The translations under genes were made by a program, and so were the position numbers. From Tenacibaculum agarivorans (lineage in GTDB: Bacteria; Bacteroidota; Bacteroidia; Flavobacteriales; Flavobacteriaceae), in contig NZ_MSMP01000015.1 in the NCBI RefSeq assembly GCF_001936575.1, positions 1 through 64,000 on the forward strand: DNA of 64,000 nt, in the 5' to 3' direction. A model generated the notes under the pieces. The model worked only from the letters and a program-made list of their open reading frames with translations, ran no database searches and was not told the origin of the DNA. Below, one piece after another: positions 61,985 to 64,000 of this stretch (within the stretch, counting starts at the first letter, position 1; each line of letters opens with the position of its first letter).

Positions 61985-64000
61985 TTATTCTCTGAGATTC
62001 CAATTCAATAAATGATACATTTTTCTCTTATATTGATTAATTAAATTGGTAATTGTGGTTTCTTTAAAATGTATTGTGGAGTAATAAAATCTTATTTTCA
62101 ATTCATTTGCGCTCTCCATAACAGTAATATTTAATACGTAATTAGATTCATTGTCCTTAGAATTTGTGAAACCAGTTGGTATATCTAATTGTTCGTAATA
62201 TGAGGTTTCTGGAAAAATATTTTCGGTTTTTAAATAATGAAATAGTACAGTTGCTTTATGTTTCGGTAATGAAAGTTCATCAGTTGTATTTTTTGGAGTT
62301 GCATACTTTAAAATAAAATAGTCAAGCCCATTTTTAGGAACATCCAATACTGTTTGATTAATTTGTTGCATTAGCTGCTCTTCATTTATTTCCTTACTAA
62401 AGGATAGTCGTACTGGATAGGCCCCTGCAAAGAAACCAGTAGTTCTTTCGATTTCTACATTTGGGAAAAAAGATTCTCGTTGTTGACTCATTATATCTAT
62501 TAAAAGATCATTTGACCCAAAAAAATCATAACACAAACTATATAATACGGAAACTAGAAAATTTGATGGCATTAACTGATGCTTTTGCATCGATTTTGAA
62601 AACTTTTCTATTTGTAAGCTACTATATAAAAGAACATTCTCTACAGCTTTCATTTCTCTATGTGTTGCTCTTGCTTTTGGATTGAAATCTGTTGGAATAT
62701 CTCCTCCTTCTTTTAGTATTTCTTTCCAATAAGTATGCTCTGTTGCAAAAGTTTTATTTGCAATGTATTTTTGTATCGTTAATACCCAATCTTTATATGA
62801 TATAGAGCTGGATAATTCTATTTGCTTAGCTTGTTCTTTATCAGTGTTAGAAACTAATAATTTAAAAAAGTCATTGATAAAAATTTGGAGTGATACTCCG
62901 TCGAATACCAGATGATGGAACAAGAAAAATATCACTGGCGCATTTGTATCCAAATAGTTATCAAAAACCAACACGTTAAATAATTTGTTTCCATCCAACA
63001 AATCAAATTTTGATTGTGCTTCTGCACATTTTTCACTTATGAACTGATTTTGATCTACTGGATCAATTAAAGCTAGGTTTTCATAATCACAAAAATTATT
63101 TAATGTGTGTTGATCATAATATTGCTTAAACTCACCATTCTCTTTAAGAAACCTTAATTGTAATGATTTATGAATATCAACAATTTTTGTAACCGCATTA
63201 TTAATAACCTCTAAACTAACCTTATACTTAATCTTAGTTAAAAAAGGCACATTAAAGCGATTTCTATTGATTAATTTTCTGGTGACAAATCGCTGTTGTA
63301 AGGGCGATAAAGGAAAAATCTTATCTTCATTTTTAACACTAAGAGGCGTTAATTTATGATCGATTTCATCCTTATTCTGTCTATTTGAAACAAATAATAC
63401 TAAATGTTCAATGGTTCTATATTTATAAATATCATTTACAGATACTACCTCTCCTCTTCTTTTTAATTCATTCGATAATTCTAATGCGTTTAATGAGTGA
63501 CCGCCTAAATAAAAAAAATCATCTTTTTCAGAGATATTTTTCTGATCGAGTACTTTTTCCCATAGCTCAATGAATAATTGACTTTTTTGATTATCCTCAA
63601 AAGATCTATTGATTTCATTATTATCTAGAATAACATTATTAGAATCTGTTCTATCTTTTAAGTCTTTTATTGCAAGAAAGTTATAAACAGGTACCGATAA
63701 TTCTACAGGAATACTGTTTGTATCACTTTTTGGGTTATTGGTAGTGTACATTAAAATTTCTCGTGATACTCGCAGCATTTTATCAATCATTTGTTCTTCA
63801 AAACAATCAGCATCATATACTACTTTTATTTGGAAACATTCATTTTCGACCGCACCTATAACCGTAATTGGATAATTCGTTTTTTCTATTTCCTCTATAT
63901 TTTCAATTTGAATATCGCTAGTATTCTGTTGGTATTTCGCTATGACTTTATGATTTTCAAACACCAGAATATGATTGAATAAATGAGGCGTTTTTAATGC
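61985..64000 (-). CDS. Nonribosomal peptide synthetase, 3' part (C-PCP-C), runs off the window
   Basis: The frame is open to the window edge, so the 5' end is missing; a GTG at 63962-63964 is not the real start, because the residues before it (HLFNHIL) already belong to a condensation domain. Order from the edge: end of a condensation domain (residues to about 100), a peptidyl carrier domain with DDFFYLGGHSLNALEL (Ser for phosphopantetheine), and a full condensation domain (PLSPLQQRF, FHHLVFDGVSLQIF with the HHxxxDG catalytic motif). It ends after this domain. No adenylation or thioesterase domain is present in this part. The GT17 gene follows. Confidence 0.88.
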   Translation of the reverse strand, partial: ALKTPHLFNHILVFENHKVIAKYQQNTSDIQIENIEEIEKTNYPITVIGAVENECFQIKVVYDADCFEEQMIDKMLRVSREILMYTTNNPKSDTNSIPVELSVPVYNFLAIKDLKDRTDSNNVILDNNEINRSFEDNQKSQLFIELWEKVLDQKNISEKDDFFYLGGHSLNALELSNELKRRGEVVSVNDIYKYRTIEHLVLFVSNRQNKDEIDHKLTPLSVKNEDKIFPLSPLQQRFVTRKLINRNRFNVPFLTKIKYKVSLEVINNAVTKIVDIHKSLQLRFLKENGEFKQYYDQHTLNNFCDYENLALIDPVDQNQFISEKCAEAQSKFDLLDGNKLFNVLVFDNYLDTNAPVIFFLFHHLVFDGVSLQIFINDFFKLLVSNTDKEQAKQIELSSSISYKDWVLTIQKYIANKTFATEHTYWKEILKEGGDIPTDFNPKARATHREMKAVENVLLYSSLQIEKFSKSMQKHQLMPSNFLVSVLYSLCYDFFGSNDLLIDIMSQQRESFFPNVEIERTTGFFAGAYPVRLSFSKEINEEQLMQQINQTVLDVPKNGLDYFILKYATPKNTTDELSLPKHKATVLFHYLKTENIFPETSYYEQLDIPTGFTNSKDNESNYVLNITVMESANELKIRFYYSTIHFKETTITNLINQYKRKMYHLLNWNLRE

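Noticed and set aside
63962..63964. GTG as the start of the NRPS gene
   Set aside because: The frame stays open to the window edge and the residues before the GTG continue a condensation domain, so the gene is cut by the window.

Overview
The window looks like a chromosomal piece of a marine Flavobacteriaceae bacterium of Tenacibaculum/Aquimarina-like type; the genus is not provable from sequence alone. Pointers are the strongly AT-rich DNA, Bacteroidetes-type promoters (TTG/TTTG, about 20 bp, TAnnTTTG), two secreted enzymes with type IX secretion (T9SS) C-terminal sorting domains, Bacteroidetes-type RHS proteins with Sec signals, a CAL67264-type small membrane protein, and a 7(1)-septoil-knot/DUF6150-like protein. 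I see no rRNA, tRNA, CRISPR array, intact insertion sequence or prophage.

Layout. 1-2 kb: a SerB-like/SerA fusion. 2.3-14.7 kb: a polymorphic-toxin region, with two large RHS proteins in tandem, a small membrane protein behind the toxin tip, and upstream a cluster of stand-alone immunity-like genes (Tdi1-like, PoNi-like, an 8-TM protein, a frameshifted winged-helix gene). The cluster lies between an intact septoil-knot-like gene and a decayed direct-repeat copy of its 3' end. 14.9-21 kb: EttA, a small membrane protein, a retropepsin-like protease paired with a three-module CBM48-type protein, and FadH. 21-28.5 kb: a T9SS-secreted nuclease/phosphatase-fold protein; a DoxX/flavin reductase/MarR/pirin operon; divergently, MarR-GNAT fusion, PLP decarboxylase and EamA transporter. 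28.5-32.3 kb: uncharacterised membrane-anchored proteins.

32.7-41.4 kb: a long minus-strand gene train of largely unknown function (coiled-coil protein, unknown 353-aa protein, S23-type four-helix bundle, AAA+ ATPase, YwqG-like, NudK-like Nudix hydrolase, unknown 413-aa protein, two-TM protein, interrupted MORN-like protein). Its gene junctions carry degenerate 7-bp-period DNA repeats placed against stop codons. 41.7-48.4 kb: a glyoxylate-shunt block (isocitrate lyase, malate synthase), a divergent RamB/ScfR-like regulator and an acyl-CoA carboxylase beta subunit. 48.4-51 kb: a TPR sensor kinase and LytTR response regulator. 51-58.2 kb: OmpA-family and small exported proteins, a coiled-coil exported protein with an internal duplication, YebC, and a two-gene unit of unknown exported proteins. 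58.7-60.9 kb: a T9SS cellulase with two CBM6 modules. 61-64 kb: a GT17-type glycosyltransferase behind the 3' part of a nonribosomal peptide synthetase that runs off the window.

The most novel-looking items are: (i) a structured non-coding interspersed element present three times with conserved flanks, one copy carrying a different core; (ii) the AAA+/coiled-coil/Nudix gene train with heptad DNA repeats at its junctions; (iii) the immunity island bounded by a duplicated septoil-knot gene end; (iv) perfect palindromes at the fadH, doxX/marR and aceB/regulator intergenic regions that look like operators; and (v) the C-PCP-C synthetase segment without an adenylation domain followed by a GT17 enzyme. 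Family names come from recall of motifs, not from database searches.
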